The notes: generated by a model not told the origin, from the letters alone. Shown: positions 17,920-28,523, counted from the first letter of the stretch. The stretch: 64,000 nt of DNA from Anaerophilus nitritigenes (GCF_004138215.1 NZ_RYYS01000027.1:1-64000); one strand, 5' to 3'. Made by a program: numbers and translations.

Positions 17920-17993
17920 GCTTTTCATCCTTCCGTTGATTTATTTTAATATGAAATAAATTTATTAGAAATATTCTACTCTCGTAAGTAATG

Positions 17994-18002
17994 ATTATAT
18001 CA
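17994..18002 (-). promoter_or_regulatory. Candidate extended -10 promoter for yicC operon
   Basis: A TGnTATAAT extended -10 on the minus strand (TATAAT at 17994-17999) lies about 75 bases before the yicC start. No convincing -35 stands at 16-18 bp, as is often so for extended -10 promoters. This is the best signal in the 306-base divergent gap 17920-18225. The rest of that gap is AT-rich with no open frame or hairpin I can support. Confidence 0.45.
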
Positions 18003-18185
18003 CTTTTACATGGAAATTTTAAGTCTTCAAAGAGATTTTTATAAAGATTTATCAATCTTTCTAAGAAATACTTACAATCTTAACACTCCTATTATACAAA
18101 ATTTTACTTAGTTGTTCTACCTATTCTTTATTTTTTACAATATGTATCCTTTCTATGAAAACTTTTAAATCTCTATAAACAGTGG

Positions 18186-18191
18186 TATACT
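18186..18191 (+). promoter_or_regulatory. Candidate -10 for rqcH
   Basis: TATACT lies 35 bases before the rqcH start on the plus strand. The hexamer at 17-bp spacing (TTTTAA) is a poor -35, so confidence is low. Confidence 0.35.
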
Positions 18192-18225
18192 TAAAGAATA
18201 AGAATAAATATTTGGAGGAATATAT

Positions 18226-19995
18226 ATGCCTTTTGACGGAATGGTAGTTTCATCAATTGTACACGAATTAAAAGAAAAAATACTAATGGGTAAAATCGAT
18301 AAAATTTATCAACCTGAAAATGATGAAATTCATATCTCGATTCGCTGCTTTAAAGAAAAATATAAGCTTTTAATTTCTGCAAGTAGCAATCATCCAAGAA
18401 TTCATCTTACTCATACAGCTAAAATCAATCCACAAACCCCTCCTATCTTTTGTATGCTTTTAAGAAAGCATCTTCAAGGAGGAAGAATTATAGATATCTA
18501 TCAACAAGAATTTGAAAGGATTGTCATCCTCAATATAGAAAGCTATGATGAACTAGGAGTTTTATCTATTAAACAATTGATTATTGAGATTATGGGAAAA
18601 CACAGCAATATCATACTATTAGATCCATCTCAAAATAAAATATTAGACAGCATTAAAAGAATTTCAGGAGATATCAACAGATATAGAGAAATTCTGCCTG
18701 GGAAAAATTATATTGCACCTCCTACACAAGGAAAACAAAATCCACTACATTTATCTTTTAATGATTTTGTCTTAAAGGTTCAAGAAGCTACTATGGGGAC
18801 TTCTATTTATAAAGCTATCTATACAAGTTTCCAAGGGATCAGTCCAGTAGCTTCACGAGAAATTTGTTTTTTATCTCATATAGAACAAGACAAGGCTTTA
18901 GTAGAACTTTTAGATACTGATTATGAACACTTATGGAAAACATTTAATAAATTTTTATGTGTAAATAATCCTAATCCTCATATGGTCATCTCTAAAGACA
19001 ATAGTGAAATTATTGATTTTTATCCTATACCTCTTAAAATTTATCAAGAAATTTATACATCTATTGATTTTGATTCTATGAGTGATCTTTTAGAACAATT
19101 TTATATTCAAAGGGATCTATTTGATAGAATCAAACAAAAATCTACAGATTTAAGAAAATTAATTCATCATACTATGCAAAAATTATTAAATAAAAAACAA
19201 AAGCTAAAAGAAGAGCTTTTATCTGCTATGAAAGCTCAAAAATATAGAGTCTATGGAGAATTATTAACTGCAAACCTTCATACCATAAAAAAAGGAGATA
19301 AATCAATAGAAGTCATGAATTTTTATGATGAAAACTGTACTACAATCAAAATTGCATTAAATGAACATTTAACTCCTTCACAAAATGCACAAAAATATTT
19401 TAAAAAATATACAAAATCTAAAAATGCACAAAATGAGATAGATACACAATTAAAAGATACAGATAATGAAATCACTTATTTTGAAAATCTTTTACAAAAT
19501 ATAGAAAATACATCTGATTTAGAAAATATTGAAGAAATTCGTCTAGAGCTTATGGAAGAAGGTTATATAAAAAAGAAAAAAATTTCTTCTAAAAAAAATA
19601 CTCCTAGCAAACCTATGTCTTTCATATCCTCAGATGGATATTCTATATTAGTAGGAAAAAACAACAAACAAAATGATCATCTTACATTAAAAATAGCTTC
19701 AAAGAAAGATTTATGGTTTCACACAAAAGACATTCCAGGCTCTCATGTAATTATTATTACAAATAATCAAGAAGTTCCTCAAACTACTATTTTAGAAGCA
19801 GCAGAGCTTGCAGCATATTTTAGCAAAGGAAAAATATCAAGTAACGTGCCAGTAGATTATACTACTGTTAAATATGTAAAAAAACCTAGTGGAGCAAAAC
19901 CAGGAATGGTTATCTACGAAAATAATAAAACTATTTATACTACTCCTCGCTCTAACATCGTAGAAATCCTTCAAATGAATCAGTCCAAATCTTAA
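18226..19995 (+). CDS. rqcH: Ribosome quality-control protein RqcH (NFACT family)
   Basis: Binds stalled 50S subunits with peptidyl-tRNA and adds alanine tails that mark broken products for decay; formerly called fibronectin-binding protein. The 589-aa layout is NFACT-N (about 1-180; begins MPFDGMVVSSIVHEL), helix-hairpin-helix, a long coiled-coil middle (about 280-430) and NFACT-R (DUF814) with KDLWFHTKDIPGSHVII near residue 500. GGAGGA precedes the ATG. It is monocistronic, alone on the plus strand, and ends in a strong terminator. No secretion signal is seen, supporting the ribosomal role. Confidence 0.94.
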   Translation: MPFDGMVVSSIVHELKEKILMGKIDKIYQPENDEIHISIRCFKEKYKLLISASSNHPRIHLTHTAKINPQTPPIFCMLLRKHLQGGRIIDIYQQEFERIVILNIESYDELGVLSIKQLIIEIMGKHSNIILLDPSQNKILDSIKRISGDINRYREILPGKNYIAPPTQGKQNPLHLSFNDFVLKVQEATMGTSIYKAIYTSFQGISPVASREICFLSHIEQDKALVELLDTDYEHLWKTFNKFLCVNNPNPHMVISKDNSEIIDFYPIPLKIYQEIYTSIDFDSMSDLLEQFYIQRDLFDRIKQKSTDLRKLIHHTMQKLLNKKQKLKEELLSAMKAQKYRVYGELLTANLHTIKKGDKSIEVMNFYDENCTTIKIALNEHLTPSQNAQKYFKKYTKSKNAQNEIDTQLKDTDNEITYFENLLQNIENTSDLENIEEIRLELMEEGYIKKKKISSKKNTPSKPMSFISSDGYSILVGKNNKQNDHLTLKIASKKDLWFHTKDIPGSHVIIITNNQEVPQTTILEAAELAAYFSKGKISSNVPVDYTTVKYVKKPSGAKPGMVIYENNKTIYTTPRSNIVEILQMNQSKS

Positions 19996-20018
19996 TTGAT
20001 TTGGACTCTTTATTACTT
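19982..20018 (+). terminator. Terminator of rqcH
   Basis: A perfect 10-bp stem (19982-19991 with 19998-20007) has a 6-base loop and is followed by a T-rich stretch. The stem includes the last codons of rqcH. Confidence 0.85.
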
Positions 20019-20031
20019 TAGACTCTTCTCT

Positions 20032-21508
<1,477 letters not shown>

Positions 21509-21523
21509 TCCAATCTTTCCTTT

Positions 21524-21961
21524 CTAGCTACGATTTTCTAAAAAAACCATATAATAACAAAGTCCTATTGCTCCAAATACAATACACATATCTGCAATAT
21601 TAAAAACAGGCCAAATTCTAAAATCAAAAAAATCAATCACATATCCAAATCGGATACGATCTATTAAATTTCCTATAGCTCCTGCTATGACTAAACTTAA
21701 ACTTACACTTAGTATTTTATGTAGCTTAGTTTGTTTATATATATAAATAAAAATGCTAGCCATAATAAAAACAGTAGCTATTATAAAAAATATTTTTTGA
21801 TTCTTCAATATTCCAAAAGCAGCTCCTGCATTTTGAACATAAGTAATGTGAAATATATTTTTTACAATAGGTATGGACTCATGAAGTAAAAATCTACTTT
21901 GGATGATCCATTTAGAGCATTGATCTAAAAAAATCAATAAAATAATTAAAAAATAATTCAT
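21524..21961 (-). CDS. lspA: Lipoprotein signal peptidase
   Basis: Cleaves the signal peptide of prolipoproteins such as the PstS encoded in this window. The 145-aa protein has four membrane segments and both catalytic aspartates in GNLIDRIRFGYVIDFFDF and FNIADMCIVFG, plus DQCSKWII at the N-terminus. GGGAGGTG precedes the ATG. It heads the lspA-rluD-pyrR operon and follows the yteA terminator. Confidence 0.95.
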   Translation of the reverse strand: MNYFLIILLIFLDQCSKWIIQSRFLLHESIPIVKNIFHITYVQNAGAAFGILKNQKIFFIIATVFIMASIFIYIYKQTKLHKILSVSLSLVIAGAIGNLIDRIRFGYVIDFFDFRIWPVFNIADMCIVFGAIGLCYYMVFLENRS

Positions 21962-22040
21962 TATACACCTCCCACAAATACATATCTATCTGATTATAAC
22001 ATAACTTAGATGGGTTTCGTACTAGCTTTGTCTATTTTTC

Positions 22041-22075
22041 ATACAAAAAGTGAAGCATAGCTTCACTTTTTGTAT
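22041..22075 (-). terminator. Terminator of yteA
   Basis: A perfect 16-bp inverted repeat (22041-22056 with 22060-22075) has a 3-base loop and covers the yteA stop. Its A/T-rich outer arms give U-rich 3' arms on either strand. Confidence 0.75.
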
Positions 22076-22731
22076 TTATGAGGTATATCTTCTCTTTCTT
22101 CATCCTCTAATTGTCCCTTGTAAAAACCATTACTGATTTGATCTACATCTTCTACTGTTCCCGATACATTTTCATCATACATATTATTATCATACCAATC
22201 TAGTGCCATATGCTTCTCATCTGTTTTATTAAATCTAGCTACAGCCTGCCATGTATCTTCTCCATCAAATCCATTATAATCTTCATTTGTATCCATATAG
22301 GTTCTTCCAAAGGGTGGATATAAGCTTTGTTCTTCCACAGGCCTTGTATGAATTTCATGATGAATACTCAATTTATCCTCTTGACATTTTATACATTCTG
22401 AAGCTGTTGGAATCATTTCAAGTCTTTCGTAAGGAATATCTACTCCACAATCTATACATTTTCCATATGTTCCTCTTTGTATTCGATCTAGTGCATCTTC
22501 AATTTCTTTTAAATATATTTCTTCATTATTTTTAAGATTAAAATTCATTTCCATTTCAAAAGTTTCTGTACCTATATCCGCAGGATGATTGTCATATACA
22601 GAAAGTTCATCATAATATTCCTGTAAAGAAGCATTTGGTTCATTTTCATTCATACGTTCAATAGTTTTTATCGTTTCTTGCTTTTCATTTAATAACTTAT
22701 TTTTATAATAGTTTAATTGATCATTTTTCAA
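22063..22731 (-). CDS. TraR/DksA-type zinc-finger protein (YteA-like)
   Basis: A 222-aa protein with a coiled-coil N-terminal half and a four-cysteine DksA/TraR finger (GKCIDCGVDIPYERLEMI to ECIKCQ, about residues 96-122). The long acidic C-terminal tail contains the DTWQAVARFNKTD segment typical of the YteA subfamily. DksA relatives bind RNA polymerase; the role of the Gram-positive YteA group is not clear. The start is TTG, eight bases after AAGGAGGA. It forms a unit with the DUF5665 gene just upstream. Confidence 0.88.
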   Translation of the reverse strand: MKNDQLNYYKNKLLNEKQETIKTIERMNENEPNASLQEYYDELSVYDNHPADIGTETFEMEMNFNLKNNEEIYLKEIEDALDRIQRGTYGKCIDCGVDIPYERLEMIPTASECIKCQEDKLSIHHEIHTRPVEEQSLYPPFGRTYMDTNEDYNGFDGEDTWQAVARFNKTDEKHMALDWYDNNMYDENVSGTVEDVDQISNGFYKGQLEDEEREDIPHKYKK

Positions 22732-22745
22732 ACCTAATTCCTCCT

Positions 22746-23024
22746 TTACCTATAGTTTTCAATAATGTTAATCAATTGAGCAATATATTTTCCTATTAGA
22801 GGTAAATCTACTGTACTCTTTAGCATATAAAAAAATACAGCTGCCAATATAGTCAATCCTATAGCTGTTCCTAATCCTCTTGCTAATCCTGCCATAAAGT
22901 TTATATACAATAATCTTTTAGGATTATTCATTATATTTACATATTCGCATATTTTAGTTTTTTCTAAATCTTGTGCTAGTTTTTCTATTTTTTTTTCAAA
23001 TTGTGTTAACCTTTTATCATCCAT
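22746..23024 (-). CDS. DUF5665 small membrane protein
   Basis: A 92-aa protein. The N-terminal 45 residues are charged and helical (EKKIEKLAQDLEKTKI), followed by a conserved-looking LLYINFMAGLARGLGTAIG block and one long hydrophobic segment (about residues 55-72), ending in an amphipathic tail. This fits the DUF5665 family, whose function is unknown. GAGGGAATAATA precedes the ATG. It lies 14 bases before yteA. Confidence 0.75.
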   Translation of the reverse strand: MDDKRLTQFEKKIEKLAQDLEKTKICEYVNIMNNPKRLLYINFMAGLARGLGTAIGLTILAAVFFYMLKSTVDLPLIGKYIAQLINIIENYR

Positions 23025-23103
23025 TATTATTCCCTCATTTTCAAAAGAATATTTTATGCTATTTTTCCCTTTTGTTCATTCTTGTATGTATTATAAATTT
23101 TTT

Positions 23104-23134
23104 ATAAAAAAAATAGAATGTTTTCACATTCTAT
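23104..23134 (-). terminator. Terminator of mtnN
   Basis: An 8-bp stem (23113-23120 with 23127-23134) is followed on the minus strand by nine consecutive U. It overlaps the mtnN stop. Confidence 0.87.
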
Positions 23135-23829
23135 CCTATAGTTTTTAATACATGAAGAACAATATCAACTGAGTTTCTTGCAGCTTGATGAACAAATTCA
23201 TTAAAGTTTACATCAGCTGTTCCATCTGCTTTATCAGACATAGCACGAATAATCAAAAAAGGAACATTACTTAAATAACAAGTATGACCAATTGCTGCAC
23301 CTTCCATTTCTGCACAATATCCTCTAAATTCCTTCCATAAAAAATCTTTCTTTTCTTTAGAACCTACAAATAAATCTCCTGATAATATTCTTCCACTCTT
23401 TACTTTATAATTTTCATTTGTCTGAGCTTCTACAGCTGCTTGTATTAATTTTTTATCTGCTTTAAATATGTATTCTTCCATTCTAGGGATTTGTCCTAGT
23501 TTATATCCACCAAATACAGTAGCATCGAAATCATGTTCAATTACATCTTCTGATACTACAATGTCTCCTACCTCTAATTCATCAAAAATAGCTCCTGCCA
23601 CTCCTGTATTCATAATAGCATCTACAGAAAAATTACTAATCAAAACTTGTGCACAAACAGCTGCATTTACTTTTCCAATTCCACTTCTTACTAATACAAT
23701 TTCTTTATTTTCTAAATTTCCTTTATAAAATCTCATTCCTGCAAATGTATTTTCTTCTTTTAGCTCCATTTTATCTTTTAAAATTTCAATTTCTTCATCC
23801 ATTGCTCCTATAATTCCTATTGTATTCAT
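23131..23829 (-). CDS. mtnN: 5'-methylthioadenosine/S-adenosylhomocysteine nucleosidase
   Basis: Splits MTA and SAH, releasing adenine, and so recycles products of methylation and polyamine synthesis. The 232-aa protein begins IGIIGAMDEEIEIL with the catalytic Glu near residue 12. It has VNTGVAGAI-type sequence (MNTGVAGAIFDEL), CAEMEGAAIGH, and the active-site Asp in IIRAMSDKADG. It is apparently monocistronic: terminators flank it at 23104 and 23932. AGGGAGG precedes the ATG. Confidence 0.95.
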   Translation of the reverse strand: MNTIGIIGAMDEEIEILKDKMELKEENTFAGMRFYKGNLENKEIVLVRSGIGKVNAAVCAQVLISNFSVDAIMNTGVAGAIFDELEVGDIVVSEDVIEHDFDATVFGGYKLGQIPRMEEYIFKADKKLIQAAVEAQTNENYKVKSGRILSGDLFVGSKEKKDFLWKEFRGYCAEMEGAAIGHTCYLSNVPFLIIRAMSDKADGTADVNFNEFVHQAARNSVDIVLHVLKTIG

Positions 23830-23931
23830 TATGTTTCCCTCCCTATATTTTTCAAATTATCACTATTCTTTCTTTATTATACTTAAGATCCATTGATTTG
23901 CAAGGGTTTTATTATTTAAGATATTATATCA

Positions 23932-23961
23932 AAGAAAAAATCCTCGCTATAGACGAGAATT
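23932..23961 (-). terminator. Terminator after divIVA
   Basis: An 8-bp stem (23939-23946 with 23954-23961, one G-U pair) is followed on the minus strand by a U-run. It closes the ylm/division operon. Confidence 0.75.
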
Positions 23962-23966
23962 TTAAG

Positions 23967-24437
23967 TTATACAGATTCAGTTTCTTCCACAAGATTTTCT
24001 GATTCTCTATCAATGGTTTCAAGCTGTGCTTCTAAAAGAGTTTTAAATCTAGTTTTAAAAATTTGCAATTGTTTTTTTCCTTGTTCATATTCTCTTTGAA
24101 TTTTTATTATTTCATCTTCTGCATTTTTAACAATTCTAGTAGCTTTACTTTGTGCTTCTTCTATAATAAGCTCTGCTTTTTTTTGTGCATTTTGAGCAAC
24201 TTCTTCTGCTGTACTTTGTGCAAAAACTAGTGTATTATTAAGAGTTTTTTCTAGATTTTCATATTTATTAATCTGATCATTTAAAAGAACAATTTTATCT
24301 TTTAATTCAATATTTTCCTTATATAAATTTTCATAGTCAATAATAATATGATCTAAAAATTCATCTACTTCACTTTCTTTATAGCCTCTTAATGATTTTT
24401 TAAACTCTTTATTTTGAATTTCAAGTGGTGTAATCAT
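23967..24437 (-). CDS. divIVA: DivIVA-like septum/pole protein
   Basis: A 156-aa coiled-coil protein. The N-terminal membrane-curvature domain has ITPLEIQNKEFKKSLRGY and EVDEFLDHII. A long coiled coil (about residues 30-145) follows. DivIVA marks negatively curved membrane at the septum and poles and recruits division or sporulation partners. It is last in the yggS-sepF-yggT-ylmH-divIVA cluster, 13 bases behind ylmH, the Gram-positive ylm order. Confidence 0.94.
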   Translation of the reverse strand: MITPLEIQNKEFKKSLRGYKESEVDEFLDHIIIDYENLYKENIELKDKIVLLNDQINKYENLEKTLNNTLVFAQSTAEEVAQNAQKKAELIIEEAQSKATRIVKNAEDEIIKIQREYEQGKKQLQIFKTRFKTLLEAQLETIDRESENLVEETESV

Positions 24438-24450
24438 GTTATCCTCTCCT

Positions 24451-25239
24451 CTAGATCATTCTTTTTATGATCACTCTGTATCTGTCCTTTTTTGTTTTAT
24501 TTTCAATTTGATCTAATATAATCCTACCTTTGCCTCTTACAGAAATCAAATCCCCTTCTTTTAACATGTATGAAGACTGATTGATCGGCTTGAAATTCAC
24601 CTTCACCTTATCATATTGAATATTTCTTCCTATAGAACTTCTAGACTCTTTAAATCCTGCACTTAAAATACTATCGATTCTTAAAGAAGCTACTGTCGTA
24701 TTTATAATCTTAGTTTCCTCTTGTACCTGGATCATATTAGAAAAAGGAATAAGTTCTACATTAACTTTGTACTTGGATATTTTCTCCAAGTTTATTTGAA
24801 TATAATCATATAACTCTTTAAATATAATTACATTTGCTTGTCCGTCATCAATTAAGATATCTCCTATTTTTTCTCTCTTTAATCCTAAATTTAAAATAGC
24901 ACCTAAAAAATCTCTATGACTAATATCTTCTTTACTGAATTTTCCATAAATCCGAATTCCACAAATCGGACAATCCTCTTTTTGTAATTCCATATATTCT
25001 GGATAAAAAATCATTATTTTTCTCTCTGCTTTTTCATATCCTCCAAATATTTTGTAATTGATATCATCAAAATTACGAAAAATAGACTCACAGAGAGATA
25101 TTTGATAAGGATCATAAAAATCACTAGCTTTTATAGTATATCCTTTTAATGAACTTTCCATCTTATTGAGCACTTTCATTACTATTTTTCTTTCTTCATC
25201 ATTTTTAATATGCTTTATAAGCTTTTCTTTGTCAATCAA
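24451..25239 (-). CDS. ylmH: S4-domain RNA-binding protein YlmH
   Basis: A 262-aa protein whose C-terminal third is an S4 RNA-binding domain (LRIDSILSAGFKESRSSI and LKEGDLISVRGKGR). YlmH relatives act in ribosome rescue on obstructed 50S subunits and also lie in division clusters. The start is TTG at 25239 with a modest GAGAGTG upstream; no nearby ATG is in frame. Placement between yggT and divIVA is conserved. Its partner in rescue, RqcH, is encoded in this window at 18226. Confidence 0.92.
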   Translation of the reverse strand: MIDKEKLIKHIKNDEERKIVMKVLNKMESSLKGYTIKASDFYDPYQISLCESIFRNFDDINYKIFGGYEKAERKIMIFYPEYMELQKEDCPICGIRIYGKFSKEDISHRDFLGAILNLGLKREKIGDILIDDGQANVIIFKELYDYIQINLEKISKYKVNVELIPFSNMIQVQEETKIINTTVASLRIDSILSAGFKESRSSIGRNIQYDKVKVNFKPINQSSYMLKEGDLISVRGKGRIILDQIENKTKKDRYRVIIKRMI

Positions 25240-25252
25240 AGTATCACACTCT

Positions 25253-25519
25253 CTAATAAATTAAGCTAAGAATAATTTTTCTAATAAAGTCTAAAAAAAA
25301 CACGGCTAAAATAGGTGATATATCTATCATTCCCATTCCTAAATTAAAGTTTTGAAGTAATTTTCTAAAAGGAGCTAAGATAGGCTCTGTTAATTGATAA
25401 ACAACCCTTGTAACATTTCCACCTCCATGAGGCTGAACCCAAGATAATAAAATTCTAGCTAAAATTAAAAAGTTTAATACTCTAAAAAAATATTCAACAG
25501 ACTGTACAAGCATCCACAT
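25253..25519 (-). CDS. ylmG: YggT family membrane protein (YlmG)
   Basis: An 88-aa protein with two hydrophobic segments (about residues 5-25 and 62-85) joined by the family loop RILLSWVQPHGG and LTEPILAPFRKLL. YlmG/YggT proteins are linked to division and envelope maintenance, but their mechanism is unknown. GGTGGTG lies five bases before the ATG. It is directly downstream of sepF in the conserved cluster. Confidence 0.92.
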   Translation of the reverse strand: MWMLVQSVEYFFRVLNFLILARILLSWVQPHGGGNVTRVVYQLTEPILAPFRKLLQNFNLGMGMIDISPILAVFFLDFIRKIILSLIY

Positions 25520-25537
25520 TTTTTCACCACCTAAGGT

Positions 25538-25975
25538 CTATTTATTCCATGGAAATAAAGCTTTGTTTTTTATCTCTTCATTAATATTTCCTGATATATC
25601 TACATTACTAGGAGCTAAAATAAAAATACCCTTTGAAACCTTTTGAATATTTCCATCTAATGCATAAACGGCTCCATTTACAAAATCAAATATTTTTTTT
25701 GCTAATTCTTGATCTAAATTTTCTAGATTAATCACAACAGGTTTTCTATTTTTAAGATTATCCACAATACTTTGAGATTCTTCAAATTCAGTTGGTTCAT
25801 AAACTACCACTTTCATTTGAGTTGTTGTATGTATATTGACAATCCTATTTTTTTTAGTAGGAAAAGGTGTTATATTGTCTTCTTCTTCAATAGTAGTCTC
25901 CATCACTTCTTCTTCCTCTTCTTCATAATCATCTAACCCCATAAAATATTTTACCTTCTCAACTATTTTACTCAT
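25538..25975 (-). CDS. sepF: Cell division protein SepF
   Basis: The 145-aa protein has an N-terminal amphipathic membrane-binding helix (VEKVKYFMGLDDY), an acidic linker, and a C-terminal SepF domain (MKVVVYEPTEFEESQSI; KPVVINLENLDQELAKKI; GIFILAPSNVDI). SepF polymers anchor FtsZ to the membrane and can replace FtsA. No ftsA is present in the dcw cluster of this window, which raises the weight of SepF here. It is cotranscribed with yggS and yggT. Confidence 0.95.
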   Translation of the reverse strand: MSKIVEKVKYFMGLDDYEEEEEEVMETTIEEEDNITPFPTKKNRIVNIHTTTQMKVVVYEPTEFEESQSIVDNLKNRKPVVINLENLDQELAKKIFDFVNGAVYALDGNIQKVSKGIFILAPSNVDISGNINEEIKNKALFPWNK

Positions 25976-25989
25976 TTTATATCTCCTCT

Positions 25990-26682
25990 CTACTGATTGT
26001 AATTTCTTTCTCCAAAAATTCCAGTGCCTACTCGTATAATATTAGCACCCTCTTCAATGGCAATTTGAAAATCATTTGTCATTCCCATGGATAAATATTT
26101 CATTTCTACATGAGAAAAAGCTTTTGTCTTAATTTCTTCAAATATTTTTTTAAGTTCTTTAAAATATTTTCTTACCTCCTCAGGATCTTCCTCATAAGGA
26201 GCTATCGTCATCAATCCTTTCACCTTGATATTCTCAAAGCACTTTATTTTTTCTAAAAAATCATATACATCTTCTTGGTACATGCCAAACTTGGTATCTT
26301 CTTTTGCTACATTGATTTGAATAAGTACATCCATAATTTTATTATGTTGTTTTGCTCTTTTATCAATTTCCTTTGCTAAGCTGATTCTATCTAATGAATG
26401 AATTAATTTTACCTTATCTATAATATATTTTACTTTATTGGTTTGTAAATGACCAATCATATGAAAAGAAACTGGAGATACTTTTTCACATTTGTTAATA
26501 ATTTCTTGAACTTTATTCTCTCCTATATCTTCTATCCCTTGTGCAATTGCTTCATTAACTTTGGAACTGTCTACTGTTTTGGTTACTGCAATAAGTGTTA
26601 CTTCGTCTGGATTCCTTTTAGACTTTTCACAAGCCTTATAAATTTCTTGTCTAATATGTATAATATTTCCCTCAATGGACAT
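25990..26682 (-). CDS. ylmE: PLP homeostasis protein (YggS/YlmE family)
   Basis: A 230-aa pyridoxal-phosphate-binding barrel protein without a known reaction; it buffers PLP and affects amino-acid pools. PLP-site motifs are visible: LIAVTKTVDSSKVNEA with the lysine, FHMIGHLQTNKVK, LSMGMTNDFQIAIEEG and RVGTGIFG. The ATG at 26682 is chosen, with GGAGGG seven bases upstream, over an ATG five codons earlier that sits on that site. It directly follows the HlyD-like gene. Confidence 0.94.
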   Translation of the reverse strand: MSIEGNIIHIRQEIYKACEKSKRNPDEVTLIAVTKTVDSSKVNEAIAQGIEDIGENKVQEIINKCEKVSPVSFHMIGHLQTNKVKYIIDKVKLIHSLDRISLAKEIDKRAKQHNKIMDVLIQINVAKEDTKFGMYQEDVYDFLEKIKCFENIKVKGLMTIAPYEEDPEEVRKYFKELKKIFEEIKTKAFSHVEMKYLSMGMTNDFQIAIEEGANIIRVGTGIFGERNYNQ

Positions 26683-26697
26683 ATATATTCCCTCCAT

Positions 26698-27960
26698 TTA
26701 ATATATCATTTGACCTTCCTTTATTTTGGAAGCATTTCTAACTATTTCATCATATAATTTTATAGTTGCTACAGCTTTTATTTCTTCTCCTTCTTTCTCA
26801 TAAAAAATATTGTTTTGAACAATTATATAATCCTCATCATAACCAAGTACTTTGACAGGTTTAAATCTTGCATATCTATTGATATCTAAAACATAAACTC
26901 CTTTTTTTCCATCTTTTTGTATTAAACTATCCTTATAAAGCTTCAGCCCCTCATAATTGACAGCAATAACCTCTAAATCAATTTTTCTAGTATTAAAAAA
27001 CTTTTCATTATATTGATCGATTTGAAATACAATCATATTCTTTTTTTTACTCTCTATAACTCGAAATATTTTTCCCTTTACTTCTCCACTAGGAAACTTG
27101 AAAGTTACCATTTTTCCTTCTTTATAATTTTCTAACTGATTCTCTTCAACATAAGTGATCATATACCATATATGACTATTGACAACTTTAAATAATGGTT
27201 GATTTTGAATAACCTTTTCTGTTTGTAAATCTGTTACTTCGCTTTTTATATCTTTTAATTTATTTGATTCTAGGGTAGTCATATTTTGAGGAGTTAATAC
27301 ATCTTCATATCCATCTATACTATAACTTATAATTCCAGATATTGGACTTTTCATTCTCAAAACAGAAGCATTGATTTTTTCTTCTAGTTGTTCTTGTTCT
27401 GCCTTTAAAGTTTCTAAATTTTTCCCAGCAAAGCTTTTATCTCCTGAAATAATTTTCATTTTTTCTAATTTTAAATCTAATTCTTTTTTTAATTGTTCAA
27501 TTTTAAGCAAATCATTTTTTTGTTTAGATTCTTGTATAGACTGAATAATTTCCTCAACATCTTCATTAATTTTTGTTACATCACTTTGAAATAAATTATT
27601 TTCATCACTTTTAATATTATCAATTCTTTGATTGACTACTTCTAATTTTCTTCTTGTTGTATAATCTACTGTATCTTTATAAATTTCTGCAATTCTATAA
27701 CCTTTTTCAACTTTTTCTCCTTCTTGTGCAAAATACTTTATATCTCCTTCTACAGAACTTTTTATAAGTCTTTCATCTCTAATAATATAACAGGAAAGTT
27801 GATCTATAATCTGGATAGTTCCATATTCAGCGATACTTGTTTCTTTTGTCATAGACCACATCATAGGTAAAAATTTAATCATTAAATATAAAATAATCAT
27901 GCCAAGAAAAAAAGTTCTTAACTTGTTCTTTTTTCTTTTTTTCTGAGTCTTCTTTTTCAA
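26698..27960 (-). CDS. HlyD-family membrane adaptor-like protein
   Basis: A 420-aa protein with a strongly basic head (KKKTQKKRKKNK), one membrane segment (about residues 16-36), a biotinyl-lipoyl-like segment (SVEGDIKYFAQEGEKVEKGY), a coiled-coil stretch (about 110-205) and a beta-rich C-terminal part. The fold pattern suits HlyD-type adaptors of export systems. No ABC or MFS partner is adjacent; the neighbours are division genes. The TTG at 27960 is preferred for its AGGTGA site; a GTG three codons earlier has none. The substrate is unknown. Confidence 0.7.
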   Translation of the reverse strand: MKKKTQKKRKKNKLRTFFLGMIILYLMIKFLPMMWSMTKETSIAEYGTIQIIDQLSCYIIRDERLIKSSVEGDIKYFAQEGEKVEKGYRIAEIYKDTVDYTTRRKLEVVNQRIDNIKSDENNLFQSDVTKINEDVEEIIQSIQESKQKNDLLKIEQLKKELDLKLEKMKIISGDKSFAGKNLETLKAEQEQLEEKINASVLRMKSPISGIISYSIDGYEDVLTPQNMTTLESNKLKDIKSEVTDLQTEKVIQNQPLFKVVNSHIWYMITYVEENQLENYKEGKMVTFKFPSGEVKGKIFRVIESKKKNMIVFQIDQYNEKFFNTRKIDLEVIAVNYEGLKLYKDSLIQKDGKKGVYVLDINRYARFKPVKVLGYDEDYIIVQNNIFYEKEGEEIKAVATIKLYDEIVRNASKIKEGQMIY

Positions 27961-28096
27961 TTCCTTCACCTACACGCTTTCTTTTATTTAAATAATTCTT
28001 CACTTTTATAGATTTTCCTGCATATTATTTATATTTATCAAAATTAGTTTTATAGTCCTATTTTACTATGGAAAAATTTTCTTTTTCATGTATTAA

Positions 28097-28480
28097 TTAT
28101 TCGAAAAAATTAAAAAATTTTCCATATCTGCTAATAATCTTAATATCTTTAATATCATCTACATTTACAAATTCGATTTCATCTTTAGGTGTAACAATTA
28201 AAACACGATTATCTTTTAATGTTGCTCCTATTATAATTCCTTTGATTACATTCTTATTATGACAATAAATTTTCATTTCGTCTCCTGCCATAACTCTTAT
28301 TTTTCCAATCTTAAAATATCTTGTTTCTACTTCATCAATATGCTCTTGTGAGATTGCTTTACTATCTATAAAGATAAAGTGATTCCATAAATAATATTTT
28401 TCTTTTAATATCGTAAAAATATATCCTAAAAAAAATATAATAAACATAGCCCACAGAGTATTTTTTATATAACTCCACAT
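28097..28480 (-). CDS. Membrane-anchored protein of unknown function, 127 aa
   Basis: I recognise no family. One N-terminal membrane segment (about residues 8-27) is followed by a soluble part with two predicted beta-rich blocks (IGKIRVMAGDEMKIYCHN; GIIIGATLKDNRVLIVTP), resembling a small beta-barrel or SH3-like domain; that reading is inference. AGGAGAAT stands four bases before the ATG. A near-consensus promoter (28524-28552) and an inverted repeat (28559-28603) lie upstream. It may be transcribed on into the HlyD-like gene 136 bases below. Confidence 0.7.
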   Translation of the reverse strand: MWSYIKNTLWAMFIIFFLGYIFTILKEKYYLWNHFIFIDSKAISQEHIDEVETRYFKIGKIRVMAGDEMKIYCHNKNVIKGIIIGATLKDNRVLIVTPKDEIEFVNVDDIKDIKIISRYGKFFNFFE

Positions 28481-28523
28481 AATTATTCTCCTTGATTTTT
28501 AATATATTGATTTCACTGACTCT

